64,000 nt of DNA, taken from contig NC_085124.1 in assembly GCF_030269925.1 (NCBI RefSeq), forward strand, positions 10,974,001-11,038,000. Reading direction: 5' to 3'. Each line of letters starts with the position of its first letter. The stretch's first letter is position 1. This DNA comes from Bombyx mori. Lineage: Eukaryota; Arthropoda; Insecta; Lepidoptera; Bombycidae. Below the pieces are notes generated by a model that saw nothing but the letters and a program-made list of their open reading frames with translations, was not told the origin of the DNA and did no database searches. Both the position numbers and the translations under genes were made by a program. Positions 43,389-55,375 of this stretch are shown here, piece after piece.

Positions 43389-44329
43389 AACAATTTAACC
43401 TCCACCCGAGTCGTTAAATTATATTAATCTCGCGAGCACACAGTGACCTTGGGTAGGCGTGAACATATCCAATGTTTACGTCGACCCAAATTGTGTAATG
43501 AGAATTTATTTAAAACATTATCGATAGAAACGAAAATATAACGCGATTGATTGTTATTAGACGCTGAATGAATACGAAAATAAACTTCGCAGCTGAAATA
43601 TATCATGTTTTGGATTTACATTGTAGTATGTAGGTACACCGGTAGATTTGGGCGCTCGATATATTGCAAAGTAAGCAATAAACATCTGATTAATTTAAGT
43701 ATACAAATATTTGAATCACGCTTTATTACCATATTATTATATTATTACGTTTGGTGGGGTCGGTAAAGCATTATATTAATCCATAATTAAGTTAACTTCT
43801 ACTTTAATTTAACTTCTAGTTTACGACCGATCTGATACCGAATTTATAGTCAGAATAGTTATTATTGTGGTTCGGTTAAAAAGGGAAGGGACTACATTAC
43901 ATAATTCAAGGAAAAATACACCAGAAAAGAAAAATACAAAAAGGGAATTTGTTCCTTTACAACCAACGCTCGCTTCTGTTACTAAAACGTATCAATATTT
44001 CTCTTTATTAATCCAGAAAACAGGGCATCGCATAATTTATACTTCAACACCACGGTAAAGGAAAGGAATTAATTTCAAAAGCACAGCTACTTCCGCGAAA
44101 GTGTTTGTGTGGGTGTGTGTGTGTGTGCATATTTACGTAATATGTTAAATGTTATATTTTTGTTTCTCCTCCAACCCTTGTAGGAAACTGTTTGACAGTA
44201 ACGAGCCTAACAAATAAACAAACCCGGTCAGTAAAATTTCCGATGATTCACATCGGTTTCAAAGAAATAACTGTTATTGTTTCACAAGTAAAATAATTTA
44301 ATAATTATATACGTTTTTCACGACTTATA
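43389..44329. other. AT-rich DNA with a GT microsatellite
   Basis: GTGTGTGTGTGTGTG at about 44110-44127. The open frames at 43424-43606 and 43867-44058 have no motif. Confidence 0.5.
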
Positions 44330-44525
44330 TTATACTCGCTTCGCTTCGGAAACTGTAATTTATTATTGATTTCTCCACTATCTAATGGATGTTATTATAC
44401 ACATAAACCTTCCTCTTCAATCACTCTATCTATTAAAAAAAACCGCATCAAAATCCGTTGCGTAGTTTTAAAGATTTAAGCATACATAGGGACAGAGAAA
44501 GCGACTTTGTTTTATACTATGCAGT
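44330..44525 (-). mobile_element. Helitron-like short element, reverse copy
   Basis: Reverse complement of 11624-11847: TCGCTTCGCTTCGGAAACTG, CCGCATCAAAATCCGTTGCG, GGGACAGAGAAAGCGACTTT. Confidence 0.7.
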
Positions 44526-44574
44526 GATTATGCTTGTTTTTACTACCTCCCCATTTTGAAGAAAAGAAATAAAC

Positions 44575-44735
44575 TGTATTTGATTTTTACCTGCCTATTG
44601 CTAATAACCTTGAGGGCTCATGCTATCTTCACCGGACGTGTTGGCAAACTCACGGGTCTGAACCTGGAAACTTATCTAACACTAGTCCTAGCAAGAGCAG
44701 TACTTCGCTGAGTCTACCATCGTATCGTATTTATA
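44575..44735 (-). mobile_element. Degraded BMC1-type LINE 3' end
   Basis: TTGCTAATAACCTTGAGGGC, AACTCACGGGTCTGAACC, CTAGCAAGAGCAGTACTTCG. Confidence 0.65.
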
Positions 44736-44934
44736 CGAATAAAAGACGCATTTTATTTTGTACTTCTGAGTCAAAACCTCTCTCACTGTATTGATTAAAC
44801 TGCGACCTCTGTGGCCACGAGGAGAACTAAACTGAAACGTACTGAATCGATCCAACAACGTTTTTGTTCAACCTAAAACAATGTATGTAACGCTTTGTGT
44901 AGAAAATAATGATGACCGTGAACTACGGCAATAA

Positions 44935-45065
44935 CTAAGCAAGATTTTCGTTTAGATGGTGGAAGGCGATCCTGTGAGCTCGCACTAGTGGGTATCACAA
45001 CCCTGTCCCATTCTTCTGCGAATCAATACAGCGTTCGTATCAGACCTCATGTCTCAAGATGACTG
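44935..45065 (+). mobile_element. Degraded Bm1 fragment
   Basis: TCCTGTGAGCTCGCACTAGT, GGTATCACAACCCTGTCCC and CCTCATGTCTCAAGATGACT follow the Bm1 order with many changes. Confidence 0.5.
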
Positions 45066-45367
45066 GTCATTCGCGTTCTATATTGTATATAGGGTCAGTA
45101 AACTATTCCATAAATGAAACAGTACAATCGTTGCGCTGTTCGAGAGGGTTATCATTATTACGACGTTTCCCTTTTCAAGGTAAAGGATTCATAGCTATAG
45201 GCAGTCTGCGTATTTATAGCGTGGTACAGGTATCACGCATATTTAAAATGGTTGCCAAGTCGAGAGTGAGTACAAACTATATTATTATAGTCTTCAACGA
45301 AACACTTTGATATGTACCAATGCTATTACTATGTATAAACATTTTATAAAGACTTAGTATGGAATAT
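45066..45367. other. Spacer, no feature seen
   Basis: The open frame 45059-45310 has no recognisable motif and starts inside Bm1 debris. Confidence 0.45.
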
Positions 45368-45565
45368 TAGCCCATAGACACAACCCACTGAGTTTTTCGC
45401 CGGATCTTCTCAGTGGGCCGCGATTCCGATCCGGTAGTAGATTCAGCGAAGCACTGCTAGGGCTAGTGTTAGCAATTCTCTCAGGATGAGCCCGTGAGCT
45501 CACCTACGAATCCGCGCGAAGTTGGAATAGTCCCTTGGGCTACGAAAGATTATATAGGTTAAAAA
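45368..45565 (+). mobile_element. BMC1-type LINE 3' end (second subfamily)
   Basis: CCCACTGAGTTTTTCGCCGG, GATCCGGTAGTAGATTCAGC, GAGCCCGTGAGCTCACCTAC, CCTTGGGCTACGAAAGATTA then an A-rich end. Confidence 0.8.
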
Positions 45566-46419
45566 ATATATATATGGAATATGAGCTCGTATGAACAAGT
45601 GCCCACGGAAGTGAGCTAATTTACCAATGTGCTTGCGTTGTTTTTATTGTGGGCGATTTTTACTTTAGAATCGTTTGCCAGCGTAACCGAATTCAGAAAA
45701 AAAACACGTGAATTCCTTTCGTTTCATTATACAAACAACATTTTAATAAACCGTAATAATAATACAAATATTAATAAGAGTTGAATCATCTTCTTGCTTA
45801 AATGGACGCGAATTTAAAAATCATTTTGAACCTACAATTTACATAACCAAATAAACAATAAGTCATAATAATTCTCCAGATATTTATAGATTATGTAAAG
45901 ATAAATTTTAGGTAACAAAAAACACTTAATACACGCAAACTCCTTGAAGTTTTGTCAAATATAAAATCACGATGCATCATCACAATATGTTTACAATACC
46001 TTGGACTGTTTGCCTTTAAGTATTGCATATATCGGCTTGGAGCACACACAAGAACCGGTAACTTGGATGTGTGTTCTGCGTGTTTGATGGTCCACTTGTA
46101 CTAATAGTATGCTAATGCGCCTCTCTGCTTCGTTTTAAAGCGGTTCTATGCAAACTCAGCTCCGTATATCTACTTTTACTTTCAAGTTACGAATAGTAAT
46201 TAACGTGACAGACTCATTGAAAATCGAAAGCCGATTTTAGTACATAAGTAATTATGACCGGTTTTTTTTTTTGATAACGCCATCTTGTTGTGTCGTTAAA
46301 GCGGTTAGTTGCTCTCAATTAAGAAAAATACAATAGATGTCGGGAAGAGTTGATTATTGAAAACACGAATAAAACAACATTTTCTGAAAATAAATCGTAG
46401 CTAGATCGATTTATCGCCC
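45566..46419. other. AT-rich DNA, no feature seen
   Basis: No repeat or exon recognised. Confidence 0.5.
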
Positions 46420-46522
46420 CTGAAATCCCCTGTATACTAAATTTTATGAAAATCGTTCGAGCCGTTTCCGAGATCCAGATTATATATATACAAGAATTGC
46501 TCGTTTAAAGGTATAAGATTAA
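46420..46522 (+). repeat. Retroelement 3' tail-like fragment
   Basis: TTTTATGAAAATCGTTCGAG, CCGTTTCCGAGATCCAGATT and ATACAAGAATTGCTCGTTTA are tail blocks common in lepidopteran genomes. Family not identified. Confidence 0.45.
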
Positions 46523-47135
46523 ATAATTTTCTATTGGTATCCGAAGTAAAGCTGTTGCATTCTTTGTACTAGAAGCACTGCTGCAAATTATGATTGTATT
46601 TGTACACCTATGTTAACAATAAATAAAATAAACTGATTTGAATTAATGTTATGGCTTTCAAACAGTGTGTAAAATCAAATCAAAATGTAGTAAAATAATA
46701 TGTAGTAAGTACCACATCTATACAATAAATTTTAATATTCACTAACTTATATTACTTAGGATAATACTGTTTCGAATTGAAAGATAAGTTATAAATATAA
46801 GTGAGTATTTCATTTTAATTACACAGAAAAAAAAACATCGTCCCAAAATAAAACAAAATTTACTATTCAGTATTTTAAAAGCATTTCTTTGTTGAATGCT
46901 TCTATCCTTATCTGGAAACGCTTTCGGTTCTAACGAACTGTCAGGATATTTTTTTTACTCGTCCAATTAAATAAAATTCCAATAGCCAGCGATCCTCCAC
47001 GCTTCTCTATAAAAATAATCTGACAGTATTCCATGTCATTAATCAGAGGCGGGAATCCATTTAGACACCAGGTTACCGCTTCCTTATAAATTAATGTAAA
47101 TAAACAAGACCGAAGTAAAAAAATATATAAATATA
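46523..47135. other. AT-rich DNA, no feature seen
   Basis: No repeat or exon recognised. Confidence 0.5.
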
Positions 47136-47538
47136 CTAGCTTTTGCCCGCGACTTCGTCCGCCTGGAATAGTTCACAAAATATAATGCTTTATTTTAGAA
47201 CAAATTTGGTTAGCATAAACAACGTTATAGTGAGCCAACCTATATAGACATATGCTGTCGCGGACTTTTTTTTAGATCTTTTAAAGGGGAACAATTCTGT
47301 CATACATTATTTTAGCGAAACTTTAACAAGCTCTCAAAAGGAAAAAAAACCCCGATTTTGAAACATTATTTATTGGTGCTCCGCTTGTATTGGTCTTAGC
47401 GTGATGTTATATAGCCTATAGCCTTCCTCAATAAATGGGCTATCTAACACTGAAATAATTTTTGAAATCTGACCAGTAGTTCCTTAGGTTAGCGCGTTCA
47501 AACAAACAAACTCTTCAGCTTTATAATATTAGTATAGA
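47136..47538 (-). mobile_element. Helitron-like element, 403 bp
   Basis: On the minus strand it starts TCTATACTAATATTATAAAG after A and ends GGGCAAAAGCTAG before T: TC and CTRR ends, A-T insertion site, no duplication. A related start occurs at 51695. Confidence 0.78.
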
Positions 47539-47727
47539 TATAGAAGAAGTTTCGAGATTATATGCTTCTGGGAATGAGCGAGAGAATTCCCGATGAAATA
47601 TGGAGAAAATGCTTTATCGTTTCGACACATACACGTACTTATTCTATAATTAAATATTAAAGTAAATTCATTGCTCGTGACTTTTAACACTCCGCCGTTA
47701 AAGTTACGCCTTCGTTTTATTTGAACG

Positions 47728-47802
47728 TTTTTGGAACGAAGTTCCTTATGGGACGATGCGGAGGGGTTACCCTAACCGGGAAAAAACGTCCGTAACGTAA
47801 GA
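47728..47802. repeat. Small repeat block shared with 40203-40262
   Basis: TTGGAACGAAGTTCCTTATG and AAAACGTCCGTAACGTAAG, reverse of the earlier block, with ~20 extra bases inside. GGAACTTCGTTCC recurs at 48107-48119. Confidence 0.65.
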
Positions 47803-47808
47803 TTTTTA

Positions 47809-47902
47809 TTAGTAATGTACACAGTGTACGACTTAACTTTGTAATAAAGTACAAATTAGTAATGCACACAGTGTACGACTTAACTTTGTAATAACGTACA
47901 AA
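47809..47902 (+). repeat. Tandem duplication, two 47-bp units
   Basis: Units 47809-47855 and 47856-47902 differ at two positions only (ATGTAC/ATGCAC and AAAGT/AACGT). Confidence 0.88.
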
Positions 47903-49083
47903 AAATAACATATTTTTTATCATTCATTGACCACGATCTCAGAGCGTTCGTTTGCGCAATACACTAACTCTCATGCAAACAACCGTGAATGAAGTGTACC
48001 ACAATAAGTTCGCACGTTACCGAATGACCGTGGTTTGTTGCGAAACCTCCAGTTTTATCTTCTTTATACCTGGAATAGAACTTAAAATTAATATTTTTAT
48101 AATAGGGAACTTCGTTCCTATCGGGTGTCCCACGATACCACACATCTTTTTTTATTTATTGAGGAAGAGGCCATCTTCAACCTACCTGCAGTTCAGCTAC
48201 ATGCTACGCACCTGCTTTCGACAAAAAACTATATAAACAGTGGTCTCTATTTCGGGCCTTTTAGTGTGGCACACGAGCCAATGAACCGTAAATTATTGCT
48301 TCGACTGTTCTTTTAAATATAGTGTTAACCTAAAAAAAAGGGTAAGTCAATTAGAACAACACAATACTCGCTTTAGAAGATGACGTGCATTAAATGGACT
48401 CATATTTTGAAACACTTCTCAAATCATGTTCTGTTGTGATTTTCAAGTAAATAATATCATTTAAATGCAACTACATAATATGTATTATCTACTGCATATT
48501 CATTAACTTTAGCGTGAGGTTTAAAACTAGAATTTCTAAGCATAAAAATGTTTTACAGGATTTTATTTGTAGCCTTATTTTACTTTTTATACCGATTATA
48601 TGTATTTATTCAAAGAAATAATCCTTAAATCATCGTAAAGATAATAACTATGAATGCACAAAAATCAATCACTAATCTCATAGGGGCACTAAGTTAACAA
48701 GACGTATTTTTAATAAGATTTGTAGATAGTCTTCGCAAGTCGAGTAAAAAAGTTTCACTCAAAAATCTCAAACCATGAAGGTTCTATGTCGATTCGAAGT
48801 ACCTATTACAATAAAACGCTAATTTCATACTTCAAACCCTATTATTAAAATTTTTTTAGTAGTATTTAACAAGAAGATAGCCACCCACTGCGGTGAACTT
48901 CTATTCGCGTCTTCCCCATTCACAGCTCTCGGTTAGTGACATCGTCCGGCGAAATAAATAAAATTTAAAAAAAGATCTATCATAAGCAGACTTGTGGTAC
49001 TCGGCTGATATGAAATTCTAAATTTAAAATCAAACGCGACGCTATTATGTCACACGGGCTGTTAGTGTATGGTCCGTTTGGAA
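47903..49083. other. AT-rich DNA, no feature seen
   Basis: The open frames 47952-48236 and 48125-48316 overlap in two frames and show no motif. Confidence 0.45.
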
Positions 49084-49532
49084 TCTATATATTTATACAT
49101 GAAGCAAAAACTTCGTACCCTTTTTACGAAAATTGCGCGGACGGAGGAGTATGAAATTTCCCACACTTATAGAGAATATAGAGTAGGAGTGCAGATTGCT
49201 AATATATTTTTTAAATTATGCATGTCATCAAAAATACATTAAATCAATAAAAAAAACATTACACGTACTACCATGTATTTGAAACACACACGCATGCATA
49301 CATACTATTTGTTTATTGGCAATTTTTTTTTATTGATTTATAGTCAGTGGTGAAATTGAGAATAGATTAAATAGTTATTGTTTGTCTTTATTAATATTTG
49401 TCTAAAGTGTAGTCTTGGCGAAATCTGTGATTATAGAAGTATAATAAGTCTTCGACAATAGAATCATAATAGTGTACAAACTTATAATTTCAATTATTTA
49501 TAGTCGAAATTCGACTACCGGGGGTCCACTAG
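49084..49532 (+). mobile_element. Helitron-like element, palindrome family, copy 2
   Basis: TCTATATATTTATACATG after A at the left, CTAG before T at the right. The perfect palindrome TAGTCGAAATTCGACTA sits 12 bases before CTAG. Shared blocks with copy 1 include GAAAATTGCGCGGACGGAGG and GTAGTCTTGGCGAAAT. Confidence 0.85.
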
Positions 49533-50254
49533 TTAAATTAATTATCCCTTCGTTAGCTTTTTCATTTTCCTCTGTAACCACCTTAAAAAAAGGAGATTTA
49601 ACTGTTTTTCTTGATGATTCTTTTTTATTTGATAGCTGGTGCTTTTCATGAGGTCCCATTTAATTATATTCATTATATTATTTTGAAGACGTCCATAATA
49701 CTAAAACAAATGATGTACTGACTATTGTATATAATAGTGATTATAACTGACTATTACGGTCTATTACTGATTAATACTGACTATTATATATTATGTATAA
49801 TAGTGAGCCCCAGAACAAGTTTTTATGTACAATAACAGAAACAATGACGCAACGATTTCGTGCCTTACAATTTAAACGAATCATCGGTTGTTAATAATAG
49901 CGTGAAACAGATACGAGATACGTATCTATAATGCTGCAACAATTAAGATTATCTCGAGTCAATCTTGTGGTTGAGTGGACGATGTGTGCACGATGTCGGA
50001 TCCCGTTAGTTTTCAGATGCTGTGATGTTTGTTACGAGAACAGTTTTTAAGATATCACGAATTAAATTCGCCATATATTTCTTTATTGTTTCGAACATAG
50101 TATAACAAGTAAACAAATATATAAGAATAAAAAACTCTAAATTAGACTAACTACTAACTAACCTAATCTAATTTAGAGTACTAATATATGTACTTTTTTC
50201 AAGATTTATAAATTTGGAAAAACGAATCCACATGTATAAATGCGTTCATTGGAG
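49533..50254. other. AT-rich DNA with ACTGACTATTA-type short repeats
   Basis: 49715-49803 repeats CTGACTATT and TATAATAGTGA imperfectly. Nothing else recognised. Confidence 0.5.
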
Positions 50255-50500
50255 TTACTAGTGGAAGGACGTCTGGTAAGTCCGCGCTCTGTGGTCCGCG
50301 CGGATAGCTCCCACCGCTCTGCTTTTTTCAACGGTGCTTTTAGTTTAAAGGGTAAGGCAACCGTTGCACTGTAAACACTTAGAACTCATGTCTCAAGGTC
50401 GGTGGTGACATTATGTTTTTGATGTCTACGGGCTGCGATAACCATTTAACACCGGGTGTGTCGTGACCTCACTCACTTTTTGACGCAATTAAAAAGATAT
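50255..50500 (+). mobile_element. Degraded Bm1
   Basis: TTACTAGTGGAAGGACGTCT, GTCCGCGCGGATAGCTCCCA, CTCATGTCTCAAGGTCGGTG, ACCATTTAACACCGGGTG. Confidence 0.75.
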
Positions 50501-50599
50501 TTTACAATGTAGCAAACGACTCAATATTTTATCTCGGTTAACGTCTAGGTAATATATAGCCGGATAAAAATATTCTGTGACTACATTTCCTGGATATAA

Positions 50600-50730
50600 C
50601 GGTGATTCAAACGACGGCTTGCAGAGAAGCCGAGGCGCCAATTGGACGGGGTTACTGGGGTAAACCGGAGTTGCGGTTCTCCGCGGATCAATAAAGCCTC
50701 TCCGATCCGCTCCACCCCGGGTTAATGCAC
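50600..50730. repeat. GC-rich block, probable dispersed repeat
   Basis: GAGAAGCCGAGGCGCCAATT, GGTAAACCGGAGTTGCGG and CGATCCGCTCCACCCCGGGT stand out from AT-rich surroundings. No second copy in this window. Not coding in any convincing frame. Confidence 0.4.
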
Positions 50731-50812
50731 TTTACAACATACATTGCTATCTAGAAACCCAACTCGATTCCGTAATGGAAAATTGAACTACAGCGACGAC
50801 AAATTATGTACA

Positions 50813-51239
50813 CTAGCGGTCCCACGGTAGTCGAAATTCGACTATAATTAATTGAAATGATAAGTTTGAACATTATTATGCTTCTATTGTCAATGACTAT
50901 TTATTATACTTCATTAATCACAGATTTCGCCAAGACTACAATATAGACAAGTAATATTAATGATAAACAATATTAACCTATTCTCAATTTGACCACAGAC
51001 TATAAGCAATAACAAAAGTTTGACATAAACAAAGAGTATTTAAATGTGTGTGTGTGTCAAATAAATAGTAGTGTGTGTAACGTTTTTTTTATTGATTTAA
51101 TGTACATATATATTATTAGTGCATAATTTAAACAAATTCACTATATTCTCTATAAATGTGGGAAATTTCATACTCCTTCGTCCGCGCAATTTTCGTAAAA
51201 AGGGGTACAAAGTATTTGCTTCACGTATTAATATATAGA
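50813..51239 (-). mobile_element. Helitron-like element, palindrome family, copy 3
   Basis: Plus-strand left end CTAG preceded by A; the minus-strand start is TCTATATATTAATACGTG after A. The palindrome TAGTCGAAATTCGACTA lies 12 bases from CTAG. It faces copy 2 head-on across 1.3 kb. The minus-strand open frame 51097-51378 only partly overlaps it and is unsupported. Confidence 0.85.
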
Positions 51240-51694
51240 TTATATATTCTAATAAAGATAAATAACCATGACAACCCTTTATATATTTCTTTATTAAATT
51301 TCGCGTTTTTTGTTGTGTCATTATATTATTTTTGACGTTTCGAATATTTAAATAGACACGGTCGATTGTCGACCACATAATAATATCTATGTGTAAGTAC
51401 GACTATTTTTTAATGTGAATGTGAAAATACTATTTGTTTAATTTTTTCATTGCATTAATGGGTGACTTGAAATTCATTCGCAATTAAATGGTTACTGAAC
51501 CTTAAAACATAAGGCCATAGTATGTATATATAGTAGTATATATAGTATATATAGTATCAATTGTACATAGTATATATAGTATCAATTGTTATAAACCGGG
51601 AACGCCTATGGGCTTCGCGGCAAAAATAATGAGCCGCTTACATTACGCCCATAATATCAACACTGTGCGCCGAAGTAGCTAAATAAAACGTTAA
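51240..51694. other. AT-rich DNA with tandem TATATAGTA/TATCAATTG repeat
   Basis: 51527-51592 contains repeated GTATATATAGTATCAATTGT units. Nothing else recognised. Confidence 0.6.
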
Positions 51695-52150
51695 TCTATA
51701 CTAATATTATAAAGAGGAAAGGTTTGTTTGTTTGTTTGTATTAAATAGACTCCGAAAGTACAGAACCGATTTGAAACTGCTTAAAAGCTACACTATTCCT
51801 GAGTGACATAAGTTATAATATTTTTTGAAAAAAATTAGGGATCCTTACTAAAACTCCAATAATGTAACCCAAGCTGTAAAAAAATTACCTAAAATATTTT
51901 TTACATCGCGTGCCCTGCGAAAACCATTGATGTACTATAAAATAATAAATAATGTACTACTATATGTACTACGATAAAATAATGTACTACGTCTTTGTAG
52001 AACACATTATTATTTACAAAAAGTGTTGCGACAGCATATGTCTAACTATTATAGTTACGCCGCAATAAGTGTTCTTTCATTTAAAAAAATAAAACAACGT
52101 CAAGTATCGTTGAATTTTTTATTAAGGACCCGGGCGAAGCCGGAGCCCTT
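51695..52150 (+). mobile_element. Helitron-like element, 3' end lost
   Basis: It starts TCTATACTAATATTATAAAG after A, as in 47136-47538, and shares GCGACAGCATATGTCTA with it. The run GACCCGGGCGAAGCCGGAGC near 52127 resembles the usual pre-terminal block, but no CTAG follows. Confidence 0.65.
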
Positions 52151-53504
52151 GTGGAAAATAATTCTTCACAGTCTCGTCACAGTGTACAATGTACATAAAT
52201 TCAAGTTTTATTTTTTTTCTTTTCTCCGCCATAAATACTTAAACGTGCACGCTAATTGCTCAATTGATACTTGCGAAAGACAAAACGGACAAAACAAAGT
52301 TCACCCACCAGACGAACTTGATTATCGCTCGCTCTGTTGAACTGCGAATCACTTAATTAAAGCGATCATTGAAACAATTTGGCGCGTTGCGATTGCATAA
52401 ACTCCTTAATAATACAACATCAATTTATAAATGCTATTTATTATAGTTTTTAAGATAACTTCGTTTTCTTCAGCATTCGCCAGTCGTAGATATAAATAAC
52501 ACTGCTTTTATGAAGACTCCGCCCGCGACTTAATAATAATAATAAAAAAAGAATCTTCTGAGTCCGTCTCAACAAAATTATCGTGTGCTGACGTGATTAA
52601 AATCCATTATTTATATATTTAAACATGCATTAAGCATTATTATCAGTCTCTACTTCCAATACAGTTACAATCAGGCCAAATTATAGTGTATAATTTATGT
52701 CCGACTGTTTGTTTATTAATATAGCTACATATATATTATGTATATCTAATCCTAATCTGTTTTAATACACACAAATCACAAAGCCCTTTTTTGTTTTGTA
52801 CGATATGGAAAAACTAAGTACAATAGTTTAGCGCGTGTCCCAAGTGAAACCGAAAAAAAAAACTATAGTTAGTTGGAATCAAATTCCGAAATCAATTTGA
52901 TGCAATTTGCACGTAGGTACTCTCAATGTAAATAAGGTAAACAGCGTAATAATAATAGTTACATAACCTCAATATTGTATTGTTATAATATTAAAACGTA
53001 ACTGTAATAATATAAATAATTTTGTTATCGTTCTGAGAAATAAGAATACATGCTGTGTTGGTTTTAAGACGGTATGTCGTCATCGGTTATTTGATCCAAA
53101 TTGTAGTGCACATAGGTATAGTTCACAGAAATTTACATACATACTTCCAACATTATACGTTACATAGAATATAATGCTGACATTGCTTACTGTATACACA
53201 AATCCTAATAAAGCCGGCCATTGTAAACAAAAACTGTATTTCTTTTTCGTACGCTAGACTTTTCAAAATTGAATAAATCGATTAACTATTTTTTTTAAGA
53301 CGGAGTGAAAGTTCCTTGTTCAAAATAAATCCAAAAATTTATGGCCAGTATTGGAAATCTGAATTAAACATGGTCGGTAATAGAATTTAATACCCGACGA
53401 GATGTATCTTAAGTTTATGTCATGTTTATTACAGTAATTATTCCTCAAACATAATTAAAAAAAAAGAATTATGAATATATATAATTCACGATTTTATTGT
53501 CTCA
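52151..53504. other. AT-rich DNA, no feature seen
   Basis: No repeat or exon recognised. Confidence 0.45.
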
Positions 53505-53680
53505 TATACTGGAGGTAGGTAGGTCAGTAGTACGTACCTACCACCGTCTTGTCTATCTCTATTTAGTACAGAAACCGTTATTACAGAAACAATTAGTAGA
53601 CCTCACCAATAGACTCTCATAACCACTTAACAACACTTGAACAGTGAGCTCATCTGCCCAAACACAGCAAAAGATGTAAA
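53505..53680 (+). mobile_element. Degraded Bm1
   Basis: ACTGGAGGTAGGTAGGTCAG, GTACCTACCACCGTCTTG, ATAACCACTTAACAACAC and GTGAGCTCATCTGCCCA follow Bm1 order. Confidence 0.65.
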
Positions 53681-54302
53681 GTATTTTGGAAATTTAAAAT
53701 GAAACCAAAAGTGTCTTTAACCAGTTCGCCGATCAGACAATCTGTATCCATTTCATTATTTTTTTTTATATTCTTCGACCATAAAATACCCAAAAAATCT
53801 GAGCTTAACGTGTGATCTCTTCAGATTTTTTATCCTGCTCTCTCCTTTATAGTATGCGTGAAAAGGACAGCAAAGTCTTAGCATACAGAGATTCGATGCT
53901 CGGAACGCACTTCCAAGAAACTTCCAAACTGGATTTTGGACCTTGAAGCTTCATTAGCGGACCATAAAAGGAGACGTAGCGGCTAACACAAAGCCGAATC
54001 GTAAACCTGATAAATGGTTAAAGATTCTAACGGTACTCGGATATGTGTAGGACTTAATCTATAGTCCGTTTGCTTGACGCTCACGATTATCATAAAAATT
54101 AAAATATGTTAATTCTTTAACTTAAAATATAAGATTCAAAATAATCTGCTGTATATAATCTCTGGCACTTACTGTATTCTCCATCCGGTTGAGTGGTTCT
54201 TATCGAATAGAACTGAAGTTTTTATTTATTCGAAACAGTCGGCGATGTGCCCGTAATTTTAAGACGTACGTAATGAACATAAAAATATATATGTATATAT
54301 TA
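53681..54302. other. AT-rich DNA, no feature seen
   Basis: 53860-54020 is slightly GC-richer but shows no open frame or repeat copy. Confidence 0.45.
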
Positions 54303-54541
54303 TTATAGCTTAGATGGGTGGACGAGCTCACAGCCCACCTGGTATTAAGGGGTTACCGGAGCCCATAGACATGCACAACGTAAATGCGCCACCCACCTTG
54401 AGATATAAGTTCTAAGGTCTCAGTATAGTTACAACGGCTGCCCCACCTTTCAAACCGAAACGCATTACTGCTTCACGGCAGAAATAGGCAGGACGGTGGT
54501 ACCTATCCGTGCGGACTCACAAGAGGTCCTACCACCAGTAG
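54303..54541 (-). mobile_element. Bm1 SINE, 5'-truncated, well preserved
   Basis: It runs from CTTAGATGGGTGGACGAGCT to GGTCCTACCACCAGTA. Close to the family consensus. Confidence 0.9.
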
Positions 54542-54568
54542 ACATATATAAAAGTATATCCTACTGTT

Positions 54569-55006
54569 TTAACCCTTTGAGTGCGAAACTTCGATATATC
54601 GACTCTATTAATGCCTATAAAGTGCTGAGCGTCGGAATACCGACTATGGCGCAGTTTGATTATAGGCATTAAGTATCGACCTGCATGGACGTGTCTTAAG
54701 GCGCGCATTTAGTATAACGTTTTTAATAATATGTTAATAACACTTATAAATAACCATTTAAAATTATTTTACTGTGAATTTAGCATCGATTTTGTATTTT
54801 TGGACATGTCCTTAGAGCGCGTTTTCAATAAGTTAATAACATTTTTATAAAATGCATAACCATTTTAAATTATTTTGCTGACAAATTAGCATAGATTTTT
54901 GTATTTTTTTAAGTTCATGGTTGTTTTTGAGGTAATGCTTTTTTCAAAATTCCTTTAGCACTTTCTGAAAATTATGTGAAAACAAGCTCAGCACTAAAAG
55001 GGTTAA
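54569..55006. mobile_element. piggyBac-like MITE with TTAA target duplication
   Basis: TTAA at 54569-54572 is followed by CCCTTTGAGTGCG. At the other end GCACTAAAAGGG is followed by TTAA at 55003-55006. The CCCTTT...AAAGGG-type ends plus TTAA are the piggyBac signature; the 430-bp body (54573-55002) has no coding capacity. It contains subterminal inverted blocks ATTAATGCCTATAA and TTATAGGCATTAAG. Confidence 0.8.
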
Positions 55007-55125
55007 TAATGCTCACGACTCGCATTAACCTTGTCGGGGCAATGATGTTCAGACGGTTGTCCCTCAAAACCCAGGAAGTACCATTGAAATTGTACACTTT
55101 AAACAAAAATCGACCCAAAACCTTT

Positions 55126-55375
55126 TCTTTTTTTTAATTGCTCTGATGGGTGGACGAGCTCACAACCTACCTGGTGTTAAATGGTTAGTGGAGCCCATAG
55201 ATATCTATTACGTCAATGCGCCAACCACCTCGAGATATAAGTTCTAAGGTCTCAAGTATAGTTACAACGGCTGCCCCACCCCTCAAACCGAAACGCATTA
55301 CTGCTTCACGGCAGAAACAGGCATGGTGGTGGTACCTACCCGCGCGGACTCACAAGAGGTCCTACCACCAGTTAA
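55126..55375 (-). mobile_element. Bm1 SINE, 5'-truncated
   Basis: It runs from the T-run and TGATGGGTGGACGAGCTCAC to AGGTCCTACCACCAGTT. Confidence 0.9.
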
